This document shows, piece by piece, positions 29,087 through 37,952 of a DNA stretch of 64,000 nt. How positions within the stretch are numbered: the stretch's first letter is position 1; each line of letters opens with the position of its first letter. This DNA is from an uncultured Alphaproteobacteria bacterium (lineage in GTDB: Bacteria > Pseudomonadota > Alphaproteobacteria > RF32 > CAG-239): contig CASDOS010000054.1 of the NCBI GenBank assembly GCA_949282205.1, forward strand, positions 56,364 through 120,363. Reading direction: 5' to 3'. Under the pieces are notes generated by a model that did no database searches, had not been told where the DNA came from, and was given only the letters and a program-made list of their open reading frames with translations. The position numbers were made by a program, and so were the translations under genes.

Positions 29087-31564
29087 ATGGTCGAAAATGC
29101 CAGATATAATGGTAAATCTTCTTTTGAAGAATGGAAAAAAGATTGGGAATTAGAAGAAAGATACAATTTCAAATCTATTGAAAGCAAGTGGCAGAAAATT
29201 TGGGAAGATGAAAAAGCATATAAAGTCGAAATTAATCACGAAAAACCTAAATTTTATGCTTTGGTCGAATTTCCTTATCCGTCGGGGGCCGGTCTTCATG
29301 TCGGTCATCCTCGTTCTTATACCGCTCTTGATGTTATTGCTCGTAAAAAACGTATGGAAGGATTTAATGTTTTATATCCAATGGGATTTGATGCTTTTGG
29401 TCTGCCTGCCGAAAACTATGCCGTGAAAACAGGTATCCATCCGGCTATTTCTACAAAAGCTAATATTGCAACTTTTACCAAACAACTTAAATCTATCGGT
29501 TTATCCTTTGATTGGGATAGATGTTTTAATACTTGTGATCCGGAATATTATAAATGGACACAGTGGATGTTCTTGAAGTTTTATGAAAAAGGTTTGGCTT
29601 ATAAATCTAAAACCGCGATTAACTGGTGTCCTGCTTGTAAAGTTGGCTTGGCTAATGAAGAAGTTGTAAATGGACACTGTGAACGCTGTGGCGCTGAGGT
29701 TGTTCGTCGTGATAAAGAGCAATGGATGTTGGCCATTACCAAATATGCGGATAGATTAATTGATGACTTAGATAAACTTGATTTTATTGACAGAGTTAAA
29801 TCTCAACAAATTAACTGGATTGGTCGTTCTTACGGTGCTGAACTTGATTTTGATATTACTGATAATGACGGAAATTCTTTGGGACGCAAATTGAAAGTAT
29901 TTACAACTCGTCCGGATACAGCTTTTGGTGTTACTTATATGGTTATGGCTCCGGAACATCAATATATTAAAGAATTGGCGGAAAAATTTGATAATTGGAG
30001 CGAAATTGTTGCTTATGTGGCTGAAACTTCTAAAAAGTCTGATTTGCAACGTACTGCTGACGACTCTAAAACAGGTGTCGAATTGATTGGTATTAAGGCA
30101 AAAAATCCTTTCAATGGTCAGCTCATTCCTATCTTTATTTCTGACTATGTTTTAACCGGTTATGGTACGGGGGCAATTATGGCCGTTCCGGCTCACGACC
30201 AACGTGACTATGATTTTGCAAAGAAATTTAACCTTCCGATTATTCAAGTTTTAGAAGGTGGCGATATTTCTGAAAAAGCATTTGAAGAAGATGGCGCTCA
30301 TATCAATTCCGATTTCTTAAACGGCATGGGGAAAGATGATGGTATTAAAGCCGCTATTGATTATGCTAAAGAACATGGTTTCGGCGATGCTAAAGTAAAC
30401 TTTAAACTGCGTGACTGGGTATTCTCTCGTCAGCGTTATTGGGGTGAACCTATTCCTATGGTTTATTGCGAACATTGCGGTTGGCAGCCAATTCCTGAAA
30501 GTGAACTTCCGCTGACTTTGCCCGATATTTCTGATTTTCAGCCTAATGATAATGGGGACTCACCTTTGGCAAAGGCTACTGATTGGGTTAATACAACTTG
30601 CCCGAAATGCGGAGCTCCGGCTAAACGTGAAACAGATGTTATGCCAAACTGGGCAGGTTCTTCTTGGTATTTCTTAAGATATTGCGACCCGCACAATGAT
30701 AAAGAGTTCGCATCCAAAGAGGCTCTTGATTATTGGATGAATGTCGATTGGTATAACGGTGGTATGGAACACACAACTTTACACCTGTTGTATTCTCGTT
30801 TCTGGCACAAATTCTTGTATGATTGTGGCTATGTTCCGACTAGTGAGCCTTACAATAAACGTACTTCTCATGGTATGATTTTGGCTGAAGACGGCGAAAA
30901 AATGTCTAAATCTAGAGGAAATGTGGTAAATCCTGATGAAGTTATTGATGCTTACGGCGCCGATGCTTTTAGAATGTACGAAATGTTTATCGGTCCATTT
31001 GATCAGGTCGCTATGTGGTCTGATGAAAGTTTGAACGGCGTTTATCGTTTTGTTAATAAAATTTTTGCTTTGTTTGCAAAAATTACTAAGGTTTCTCCTT
31101 CCGCAAAAGATTTACAAGTTATGCATAAATGTATTATTGAAGTTACAGAACGTATTGATCAGATGAAATTTAATACAGCCGTTTCTTCTTTAATGACCTA
31201 TGTTAATTACATGGCTTCTTTACCCGAAATTCCTGTTGAAATGTATGAAACCTTGTTGAAACTTGTTTCTCCTTTCTCTCCGCATATTGCTGAAGAAATG
31301 TGGGCTCGTTTGGGGCATGAAACTCTTATCGTTACGGAAAATTGGCCAAAGGGTAATCCGGAATTGGCTAAAGAAAATACCGTTACCATAGCGGTTCAAA
31401 TTAATGGTAAAATGCGCGGGACAATTGAAGTTGAAAGAGATTGTGATCAAGAAAAAGTTATTGCTGCTGCCAAGTCTTTGGATAATGTTGCAAAGCAACT
31501 GGCCGATGCTGAACCGAGAAAAATCATTGTTGTACCAAATAGGATTGTGAACATTGTATTGTAA
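29087..31564 (+). CDS. leuS: Leucyl-tRNA synthetase
   Basis: Class I synthetase. 825 residues with the HIGH-type motif HVGH (about residues 76-79), the CP1 editing domain with TRPDTAFGVTY (about 281-291), zinc-like CxxC pairs (NWCPACKVG, CERCG and TTCPKCGAP), and the KMSKS loop EKMSKSRGN. Compared with usual LeuRS, which begins near YNFKSIESKWQ, there are about 26 extra residues at the N-terminus (charged, helical). The ATG at 29087 has AAGGA upstream and no later in-frame ATG is suitable, so the extension seems real. lptE overlaps its end by 11 bases. Confidence 0.96.
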   Translation: MVENARYNGKSSFEEWKKDWELEERYNFKSIESKWQKIWEDEKAYKVEINHEKPKFYALVEFPYPSGAGLHVGHPRSYTALDVIARKKRMEGFNVLYPMGFDAFGLPAENYAVKTGIHPAISTKANIATFTKQLKSIGLSFDWDRCFNTCDPEYYKWTQWMFLKFYEKGLAYKSKTAINWCPACKVGLANEEVVNGHCERCGAEVVRRDKEQWMLAITKYADRLIDDLDKLDFIDRVKSQQINWIGRSYGAELDFDITDNDGNSLGRKLKVFTTRPDTAFGVTYMVMAPEHQYIKELAEKFDNWSEIVAYVAETSKKSDLQRTADDSKTGVELIGIKAKNPFNGQLIPIFISDYVLTGYGTGAIMAVPAHDQRDYDFAKKFNLPIIQVLEGGDISEKAFEEDGAHINSDFLNGMGKDDGIKAAIDYAKEHGFGDAKVNFKLRDWVFSRQRYWGEPIPMVYCEHCGWQPIPESELPLTLPDISDFQPNDNGDSPLAKATDWVNTTCPKCGAPAKRETDVMPNWAGSSWYFLRYCDPHNDKEFASKEALDYWMNVDWYNGGMEHTTLHLLYSRFWHKFLYDCGYVPTSEPYNKRTSHGMILAEDGEKMSKSRGNVVNPDEVIDAYGADAFRMYEMFIGPFDQVAMWSDESLNGVYRFVNKIFALFAKITKVSPSAKDLQVMHKCIIEVTERIDQMKFNTAVSSLMTYVNYMASLPEIPVEMYETLLKLVSPFSPHIAEEMWARLGHETLIVTENWPKGNPELAKENTVTIAVQINGKMRGTIEVERDCDQEKVIAAAKSLDNVAKQLADAEPRKIIVVPNRIVNIVL

Positions 31565-32117
31565 ATGTAAAAATATTTTAACCTTAACGGCGCTTTTATT
31601 CGTAGTTGCTTGCGGATTTGAGCCTTTGTATGTGGAAAGAACTTCCTCTAGTCAATGGTATTATGACGGAAAATTTGATACCAGCGTCAAAGATGAAATG
31701 GCTAGTGTTAAAGTCGAACTCATACAAGACAGAATCGGACAACTTATTCGTAATGATTTGTTAGACAAGCTCACACCTAGAGGTGAACCTAAACATGCTA
31801 AATATATCTTGAGCGTAACGGATATCAAAAAGCAGGAAATAGATCAGGCTCTTCGTAATGATATTACAGCTACTCGAAAAAAAGTGATTTATAAAGTTTC
31901 TTATGTGCTTAAAAATACTGAGCATAAAACTTTAATTACCGGAAATAGTGTTGCCTATACTGGTTATGATATTTTACGCGATCCTTATTCTACTACTTTT
32001 GCTCAGAAGAAAGTCGAAAAAAATGCGGCTAAAATTATTGCCAATGATATATCCTTACGTTTAGGTGCTTATTTCCATTCTACCCTGACTAATCGAGGTA
32101 ATCCGAATGAATATTAA
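31554..32117 (+). CDS. lptE: LPS-assembly lipoprotein LptE
   Basis: Outer-membrane lipoprotein that plugs LptD and helps deliver LPS to the cell surface. Probable TTG start at 31554 with AGGA upstream, overlapping leuS. 187 residues. Signal peptide with lipobox VVAC (lipidated Cys20) followed by GFEPLY, the hallmark of alphaproteobacterial LptE. The leuS-lptE-holA order is conserved in alphaproteobacteria and supports the call. lptD is not in the window. Confidence 0.85.
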   Translation: MYCKCKNILTLTALLFVVACGFEPLYVERTSSSQWYYDGKFDTSVKDEMASVKVELIQDRIGQLIRNDLLDKLTPRGEPKHAKYILSVTDIKKQEIDQALRNDITATRKKVIYKVSYVLKNTEHKTLITGNSVAYTGYDILRDPYSTTFAQKKVEKNAAKIIANDISLRLGAYFHSTLTNRGNPNEY

Positions 32118-33135
32118 ACCGGAACAGGTTGACGGTCTTGTTAAATCTCTTCCGCACAATATTCGCGGGGTGGTTATTTATGGCTCTAATGAAGGTATGA
32201 TTTCCACTCTGGCTCAACAATTTATTAAAGCCATATCTTCGGATGTTTATGACGCTTTTCATGTCAGTTATTTAGATATGTCTGATATTACTGCTGATGT
32301 CGGTGCTTTATATGCTGAATTTAATGCACAGTCACTTATGGGCGGGCGTAGAGTGGTTGTTATTAAAGAAGCAACGAATCTATTGACTAAGGTACTTAAA
32401 GAGCTTTTTTCCTCAAGTCCTTCCGACACCTTGCTCATTGCTACGTCAACCTCTCTTAAAACAAAAGATTCATTGGCTGTTCTGGCTAAAGATGATGATT
32501 GCCTTTACGGAATCGGATGTTACGACGATAGAGATGAAGATATTACGGCTTTTGCTTCTAAATTTATCAGCAAGAATGGTTTTTCTATTGATAATAGTTC
32601 TTTTCAACTTTTGTGCTCGCGCCTATCAAATGACCGAAAAATCAGCGCTAACGAACTTGATAAATTAATTACCTATATGGGAAGCAAAAAAAATATTGAG
32701 CTCAAAGATATTTTAACAGTTATTAGTGACACATCCGCTTCTTCTCAAGAAGATTTATGCTATTTTGTTGCGCTCGGACAGACCGAAAAAGCTATTGCTT
32801 CATACAATCGCTTGATTTTTGAGGGAGAGCAACCTGTCGCTCTTATTCGTTCAATCAGCTATCATTTTATGAAACTTTTAGATTGTGCCGTTAAAATGGA
32901 AAAAGGTGAAACTGCCGATAAGGTTGTTTTTGCTTTACGGCCACCGCTGATGTTTTTTAGAAAAAATGCATTTATTTCGCAGCTAAAAGTTTGGAACCGA
33001 AATCGCATTATGAATGCTCTCTCCCTGCTTTATCAGACGGAACGTGAATGTAAAACAACCGATTTTCCCGCAGAACAAAATGCCAGTTTTACCATCATGC
33101 GAATCGCGAACGGCGTTAAGAGATTTATCAAATAG
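32107..33135 (+). CDS. holA: DNA polymerase III subunit delta
   Basis: Clamp-loader subunit that opens the beta sliding clamp. 342 residues, usual length. The N-terminal module has GVVIYGSNEGMI (a degenerate P-loop, as normal for delta), then DALSxxSLMGGRRVVVI-like segment FNAQSLMGGRRVVVI; C-terminal helical collar domain. Starts inside the end of lptE (11-base overlap), as in other alphaproteobacteria. Confidence 0.88.
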   Translation: MNIKPEQVDGLVKSLPHNIRGVVIYGSNEGMISTLAQQFIKAISSDVYDAFHVSYLDMSDITADVGALYAEFNAQSLMGGRRVVVIKEATNLLTKVLKELFSSSPSDTLLIATSTSLKTKDSLAVLAKDDDCLYGIGCYDDRDEDITAFASKFISKNGFSIDNSSFQLLCSRLSNDRKISANELDKLITYMGSKKNIELKDILTVISDTSASSQEDLCYFVALGQTEKAIASYNRLIFEGEQPVALIRSISYHFMKLLDCAVKMEKGETADKVVFALRPPLMFFRKNAFISQLKVWNRNRIMNALSLLYQTERECKTTDFPAEQNASFTIMRIANGVKRFIK

Positions 33136-33160
33136 TTATTCCTACTATCGTATATTTACT

Positions 33161-33190
33161 AAAAAAATCCCCATTCTCTGGGGACTTTTT
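33161..33190. terminator. Bidirectional terminator between holA and clpX
   Basis: A run of A, stem TCCCCA (33168-33173), 5-base loop, TGGGGA (33179-33184) and a run of T. It can work in both directions for the convergent holA and clpX. Confidence 0.8.
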
Positions 33191-33206
33191 TAGCAGCATT
33201 TTCTGC

Positions 33207-34466
33207 TTATGCGCTTTTTTTGTGTTTCCGTCGGATGTAATTGGGTTCCGCTCCATTATTGATAACATCCGTATCAATCACAATCTCCGTTACATCTTTC
33301 TTATCCGGAATATTGTACATTATATCTAACAGATTTTCTTCCATTATAGCGCGTAAACCTCTCGCTCCCGTCTTGCGCTCTATCGCTTTTTTAGCTATTG
33401 CAACCAACGCATCATCCGTTATGGTCAACTTTACATCTTCCATGTCAAATAATGTCTTATATTGCTTGATTAACGCATTCTTCGGTTCTGTTAAAACTTT
33501 TATCAAGGCTTCTTCATTTAAATCATCTAAAGTCGCTATTACCGGTAAACGACCAATGAATTCCGGTATTAAACCATATTTCAATAAATCTTCCGGTTGG
33601 ACTTGTTTATAGATTTCTCCTAAGGTTTTTTCTTCGGCATCTTTAATTTGCGCCCCGAAACCTATTGATGTTTCTTGTCCGCGGCGACCGATAATCTTTT
33701 CTAACCCGGCAAACGCACCTCCGCATATAAACAGAATATTTGTCGTATCCACATGTAAAAATTCTTGTTGCGGGTGCTTTCTCCCACCTTGCGGCGGAAT
33801 ATTTGCAACCGTTCCTTCAATAATCTTTAACAAGGCTTGTTGAACACCTTCTCCGGATACATCTCTGGTAATTGATGGTCCGTCCGTTTTACGCGTGATT
33901 TTATCGATTTCATCAATATAAACAATTCCACGCTCTGCTTTTTCTATATCGTAATTCGCCGCTTGTACCAATTTTAAAACAATATTTTCAACGTCTTCTC
34001 CAACATATCCGGCTTCAGTTAATGTTGTTGCATCCGCTATTGCAAACGGCACGTCCAAAACTTTTGCCAATGTTTGCGCCAACAAGGTCTTTCCCGAACC
34101 CGTTGAACCAATTAAAATTACATTAGATTTTGAAATTTCTATATCCGGATTTTGACGTTTGTTGTTCAAGCGCTTATAGTGATTATATACCGCCACCGAT
34201 AATACCTTTTTCGCATATTCCTGACCAATTACATACTGGTCTAAAAACTCCTTTATCTTCGATGGAGTGGGCAGATGTTCCGGCATTCCCCCTTCTTCCG
34301 CTTTTCGCTCTTCTTTTACTTCTTGCGATACAATGTTGATGCATACGTCAATACATTCATCACAAATATATACGCCTCGACCGGCTATTAGTTTTTTTAC
34401 TTCATTTTGGCTCTTGCCGCAGAAAGAGCAGTGCAATACTTTATCGTCATCTGTTCTATCAGTCAT
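33207..34466 (-). CDS. clpX: ATP-dependent Clp protease ATP-binding subunit ClpX
   Basis: AAA+ unfoldase that feeds substrates to ClpP. 419 residues. N-terminal zinc domain [17 protein letters not shown] with second pair CDEC (about residues 13-39), Walker A GSTGSGKT (about 118-125), Walker B VYIDEIDK, and the sensor region near [14 protein letters not shown] ribosome site. It follows clpP by 9 bases, forming the standard clpP-clpX operon. In alphaproteobacteria ClpXP degrades CtrA-type regulators, in keeping with GcrA in this window. Confidence 0.97.
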   Translation of the reverse strand: MTDRTDDDKVLHCSFCGKSQNEVKKLIAGRGVYICDECIDVCINIVSQEVKEERKAEEGGMPEHLPTPSKIKEFLDQYVIGQEYAKKVLSVAVYNHYKRLNNKRQNPDIEISKSNVILIGSTGSGKTLLAQTLAKVLDVPFAIADATTLTEAGYVGEDVENIVLKLVQAANYDIEKAERGIVYIDEIDKITRKTDGPSITRDVSGEGVQQALLKIIEGTVANIPPQGGRKHPQQEFLHVDTTNILFICGGAFAGLEKIIGRRGQETSIGFGAQIKDAEEKTLGEIYKQVQPEDLLKYGLIPEFIGRLPVIATLDDLNEEALIKVLTEPKNALIKQYKTLFDMEDVKLTITDDALVAIAKKAIERKTGARGLRAIMEENLLDIMYNIPDKKDVTEIVIDTDVINNGAEPNYIRRKHKKSA

Positions 34467-34475
34467 TCTCTTTTC

Positions 34476-35102
34476 CTATTTTATTACTTCCAAACGATTT
34501 TTTACAATGTGGTCAATTAAACCAAATTCTTTTGCTTCTTCCGGATTCATAAAGTTATCTCTGTCCATGGCCTTCTCTATTACAGCTAACTTATTTCCGG
34601 TATTGTCCGCATATATCTTATTTAGCCGTTTTCTCAATTCTAATATTTCACGAGCTTGTATCTCTATATCTGATGCCATACCTCTGGCTCCTCCTGACGG
34701 TTGGTGAATCATTATACGAGAATTCGGTAATGAAAATCTTTTTCCTTTGGTCCCTCCGGCTAATAAAAATGATCCCATCGAGCAGGCTTGACCAATGCAT
34801 AATGTCGCAACATCGCAGGAAATATATTTCATTGTGTCATACATTGCCATTCCAGATGTTACTACACCCCCAGGGGAATTTATGTATAAGAAAATGTCTT
34901 TCTTGGGATTTTCTGATTCCAAAAATAAAAGTTGCGCGCAGACTAATGATGATACCTCATCATTTACTTCTCCGGTTAAAAATATTATACGTTCTTTTAA
35001 TAAACGAGAAAATATGTCAAATGAACGCTCTCCTCGCGAGGTTTGCTCAATGACCATCGGGACAAGGGTATTGTCAAATACTTCCAACGCACTTCTACTC
35101 AT
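34476..35102 (-). CDS. clpP: ATP-dependent Clp protease proteolytic subunit
   Basis: Serine peptidase forming the 14-mer chamber of ClpXP. 208 residues. Nucleophile Ser108 in [11 protein letters not shown], His133 in MIHQPSGG, and the catalytic Asp in [12 protein letters not shown] region. The usual GQAASMG is here GQACSMG, an Ala-to-Cys change next to the nucleophile. Pro-peptide-like N-terminus ([20 protein letters not shown]). First gene of clpP-clpX. Confidence 0.96.
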   Translation of the reverse strand: MSRSALEVFDNTLVPMVIEQTSRGERSFDIFSRLLKERIIFLTGEVNDEVSSLVCAQLLFLESENPKKDIFLYINSPGGVVTSGMAMYDTMKYISCDVATLCIGQACSMGSFLLAGGTKGKRFSLPNSRIMIHQPSGGARGMASDIEIQAREILELRKRLNKIYADNTGNKLAVIEKAMDRDNFMNPEEAKEFGLIDHIVKNRLEVIK

Positions 35103-35214
35103 CGTGTTAAATCCTTATATTTAAATTATAAAAAACTCTTTTCTTTATATAGGTTATTTATTCAAAAATAGTAAATAAATAATTTCTTTTTGAACTTTCT
35201 TTTCGCTTTTTTAT

Positions 35215-35949
35215 TTACTCTCGCTTACTCTTTATGTTATTTCCCATGTATGATAAATCAAATGTTGTGATGGTTATTCCAAACGGATTTATTAATCCTA
35301 ATTCTTTATTATCAAATTTGGCAAATTCAAACTTCATACGCATTGTCGCTATCCAATGGCTTATTATTGGTTTTTCAAGGTTGGGACCCGTTTCGATTAT
35401 ATCAAATCTTACTTGCCAAAAATCAAATGATACTGGATATATCAATGTCGTTTGTACTTGTCTGCGGATACCTTGCTGTTGCAACATTTCAAAATATGGA
35501 TATTCCGTGTTCATAAATAAATTATATACATCATCACTAGAGGCTAATTTTATAAATTCCCTTTCGCCTAATCTATGTTGCATCTCATCCAGACTATCTC
35601 CTATTGTATATCTTTTCTTTATATAATCGTCTAATATACTTTCCGTAACTAAATCTCCGGCAAATGCCTCACTCTCTGAGCTTTCCATTAAAGTTACCTG
35701 ATATCTGGTATAATCTATTTGCATCGGGATAATTTTTGTTTTCTTTAATGGTATCATTATGCACAGCGTGGCACCCAATATCATACTCAGACACAGACTT
35801 AAGCATGATATCACGACTAAAAATCTTGAAGTCCATAAAAACCTTCTCTCAGGAAATGCTCGTACGTTTACCTTTTCCGGATAATAACCTAATTCATCTT
35901 TTAGAGCTTTTTCCTTGTATTTGAATAATGTATAAAATAAATCAAACAT
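35215..35949 (-). CDS. VirB8-like type IV secretion component (orphan)
   Basis: 244 residues: cytoplasmic N-terminus (1-41), one membrane segment (about 42-66), then a periplasmic domain. The layout and motifs fit VirB8, the inner-membrane assembly factor of type IV secretion systems: DDYIKKRYTIGD (VirB8 has YVxxRE), a helix with SSDDVYNLF, FDIIETG..KPIISHWIATMRMKF, and near the end NPFGITITTF (residues 221-230; VirB8 has NPLGFxVTxY). No other virB gene is in the window. It lies 111 bases upstream of clpP's start region on the same strand and is divergent from the TolC-like lipoprotein. Call by motif only; another NTF2-fold periplasmic protein is the main alternative. Confidence 0.6.
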   Translation of the reverse strand: MFDLFYTLFKYKEKALKDELGYYPEKVNVRAFPERRFLWTSRFLVVISCLSLCLSMILGATLCIMIPLKKTKIIPMQIDYTRYQVTLMESSESEAFAGDLVTESILDDYIKKRYTIGDSLDEMQHRLGEREFIKLASSDDVYNLFMNTEYPYFEMLQQQGIRRQVQTTLIYPVSFDFWQVRFDIIETGPNLEKPIISHWIATMRMKFEFAKFDNKELGLINPFGITITTFDLSYMGNNIKSKRE

Positions 35950-36084
35950 CTATCAGCCACCTCTGCATAATTCCTTATTAAGTGCATCTTACATGAAAGT
36001 TGTATAAAATCAAATAAAATACTATCAATTAAAAAATATTTAGTGTAGATATTTAGTTAAGTGAAATATTTGAGGGATGGTTTA

Positions 36085-37941
36085 ATGAAAAAAATTGTTT
36101 GTTTTTTGGGAGCTTGTACCGGTCTTTTGGTTGCTTGCTCTACCACTACTTCTCAGCCTCAGGTTGTTGAGGCTCCGGTTATGTCCGCATATTATTCCGA
36201 TTGGGATCGTGCCGTTCGTGCCGATGTTGATATGCAAAATATGTATATTGGAACGCCTTCAAAAATTACAAAACCTATTGATATGTATATGGCTATGGCT
36301 CTTGCTCTGAAATATAATTATACTAGAAGGTTGGCTTCTTATCAGGAAAATTTGGTTAAAGGAAATATTAATCCAAACGCTTTGCCGACAATGGCTGAAA
36401 ATCTCGGATATGATACCGCTACCAACTCTTCGACTATTCCTGCCGATTTGAAACTTTCTTGGAACCTCTTGGACTTATCTTCTCTTTATTATCAAAATAA
36501 TTTGTCCGCTCCGGATGTAGCCGCTCAGGAACAAAGTCGAAAAGTGGTTAATAATATTTTGCAAGAAACTCGTTCTCTTTATTGGAAGGCTCTGGCCGCT
36601 CAAAGACTTATCCCCGTTATTGATGATATGAATGAATATTTGGTGCGTGTTGTCGATGAGCTTAATGCGCGTTCTAATGAAATGATTAAAGAAGGAAAGT
36701 CGCCCTCTACTAATCTTCTTTTGAAAAAACGTAAATATTTGGAGAGTATTAAACAATTGGCCGATTTAAGAAGAAAATTGGATACGGCTCAAGCTGAATT
36801 TGCTGGATTGCTCGGCTTCTACCCTTCTACCGAAATAAAATTGGCTGGTGCAGAATATGGTAATTTTACTATCCCTTCCATGAGAGCTAAAATTCAGCAG
36901 TTAGAATGGTTAGCTTTAACGAATCGCCCAGAATTGCGTGCTTTCGATCAAATTTCTTCTAAGGATGAATTTGAATTGGTTATTAAAGATTTTGATGATG
37001 TGGACAATAGTGATTATCGCCAAGATCCTAATTATTATAACAGAAAATGGACAAAGGAATCTAACGACTTGTCTATGAATGTCTTTGAAGAAATTCGTCA
37101 GCCGGGGTATAGTACTTATAATTCTCTTGCTCGCCAAAGAATGACGAATATTGTCTTAAATCAAGTTTATCTTTCTTGGGCTATGTATCAATCCGCTGTT
37201 GAAAATTATCTTCTTAATATGAGTGTTGCGACAACTTCCGAAGATATTGCCGAAGATATTACAGATAAAGAAGGCTCAAATAAAGCTATCAGCCATCTGG
37301 AATCTGCTCAGGCTATTATAGATGAAGCTAACGCTTTCTTGGCTTATATTGATGTACAAGAAGCTATTGGTAAATTATACGCAAGCGTCGGTATGGATGC
37401 TGTTCCTGCGGATATGCTAAATGATTCACCGTCTGCTATTGCTGTTCAAATCAGAGAAACTTTAGATAAATGGAAACAGGGTATATTTATCACTTCTCCT
37501 AAGGGCGCTTCCACATCTTTGTCTATCAGAAAGCCGCCGGTTGATGTTTCTTCTCCGACTTTAGTTCCTGATATTGTTGTCGGAACAGGTTCTAAAGTAA
37601 ATATTCAAATTCCTGATGAGGTTTTTGATGCGCTAAATTGGAATGGTGAATATTCTACCGTGGCCGGGTCTTTGGATGATGCGGGACTGCCAAAATGGTT
37701 AAAATATGATAGCCAAACTCGTACTTTTACAGGCACTCCAACCATTGATGATGAGGGTTCTCATAAAATAAAAGTATATGCAATGGATAAATCCGGTAAC
37801 TCCGCTGTGCTCGGCTTTACCATAACTGTTGACAATATTTATATTCAGACTATGGAATATAAAGGTTTGACCGGTTATAGAAGAGCTAAAGTCTATCATA
37901 AATGCACTCCTGGGGCTCCCTGTGCTAAAGGGGATATTTAG
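36085..37941 (+). CDS. TolC-like lipoprotein with C-terminal Ig-like domain
   Basis: Start at the ATG at 36085 with GAGGGA upstream, rather than a GTG at 36061. 618 residues. Lipobox LVAC (lipidated Cys18). Long alpha-helical region to about 480, with two tandem TolC-type halves: YNYTRRLASYQENLVKG, then NNILQETRSLYWKALAAQRL and VDELNARSNEMIKEGKSPS, as in outer-membrane efflux proteins. Residues about 500-588 form a putative Ig domain (He_PIG): GLPKWLKYDSQTRTFTGTP is its signature. A short Cys-containing tail follows. TolC proteins normally lack such a domain. No partner RND or MFP genes are adjacent; a GT-C-like gene follows 11 bases later, and a VirB8-like gene is divergent. Confidence 0.7.
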   Translation: MKKIVCFLGACTGLLVACSTTTSQPQVVEAPVMSAYYSDWDRAVRADVDMQNMYIGTPSKITKPIDMYMAMALALKYNYTRRLASYQENLVKGNINPNALPTMAENLGYDTATNSSTIPADLKLSWNLLDLSSLYYQNNLSAPDVAAQEQSRKVVNNILQETRSLYWKALAAQRLIPVIDDMNEYLVRVVDELNARSNEMIKEGKSPSTNLLLKKRKYLESIKQLADLRRKLDTAQAEFAGLLGFYPSTEIKLAGAEYGNFTIPSMRAKIQQLEWLALTNRPELRAFDQISSKDEFELVIKDFDDVDNSDYRQDPNYYNRKWTKESNDLSMNVFEEIRQPGYSTYNSLARQRMTNIVLNQVYLSWAMYQSAVENYLLNMSVATTSEDIAEDITDKEGSNKAISHLESAQAIIDEANAFLAYIDVQEAIGKLYASVGMDAVPADMLNDSPSAIAVQIRETLDKWKQGIFITSPKGASTSLSIRKPPVDVSSPTLVPDIVVGTGSKVNIQIPDEVFDALNWNGEYSTVAGSLDDAGLPKWLKYDSQTRTFTGTPTIDDEGSHKIKVYAMDKSGNSAVLGFTITVDNIYIQTMEYKGLTGYRRAKVYHKCTPGAPCAKGDI

Positions 37942-37952
37942 GATAACAAAAC

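Noticed and set aside
36061..36084. Upstream GTG start for the TolC-like gene
   Set aside because: The ATG at 36085 has a better ribosome site and leads directly into a lipoprotein signal peptide.
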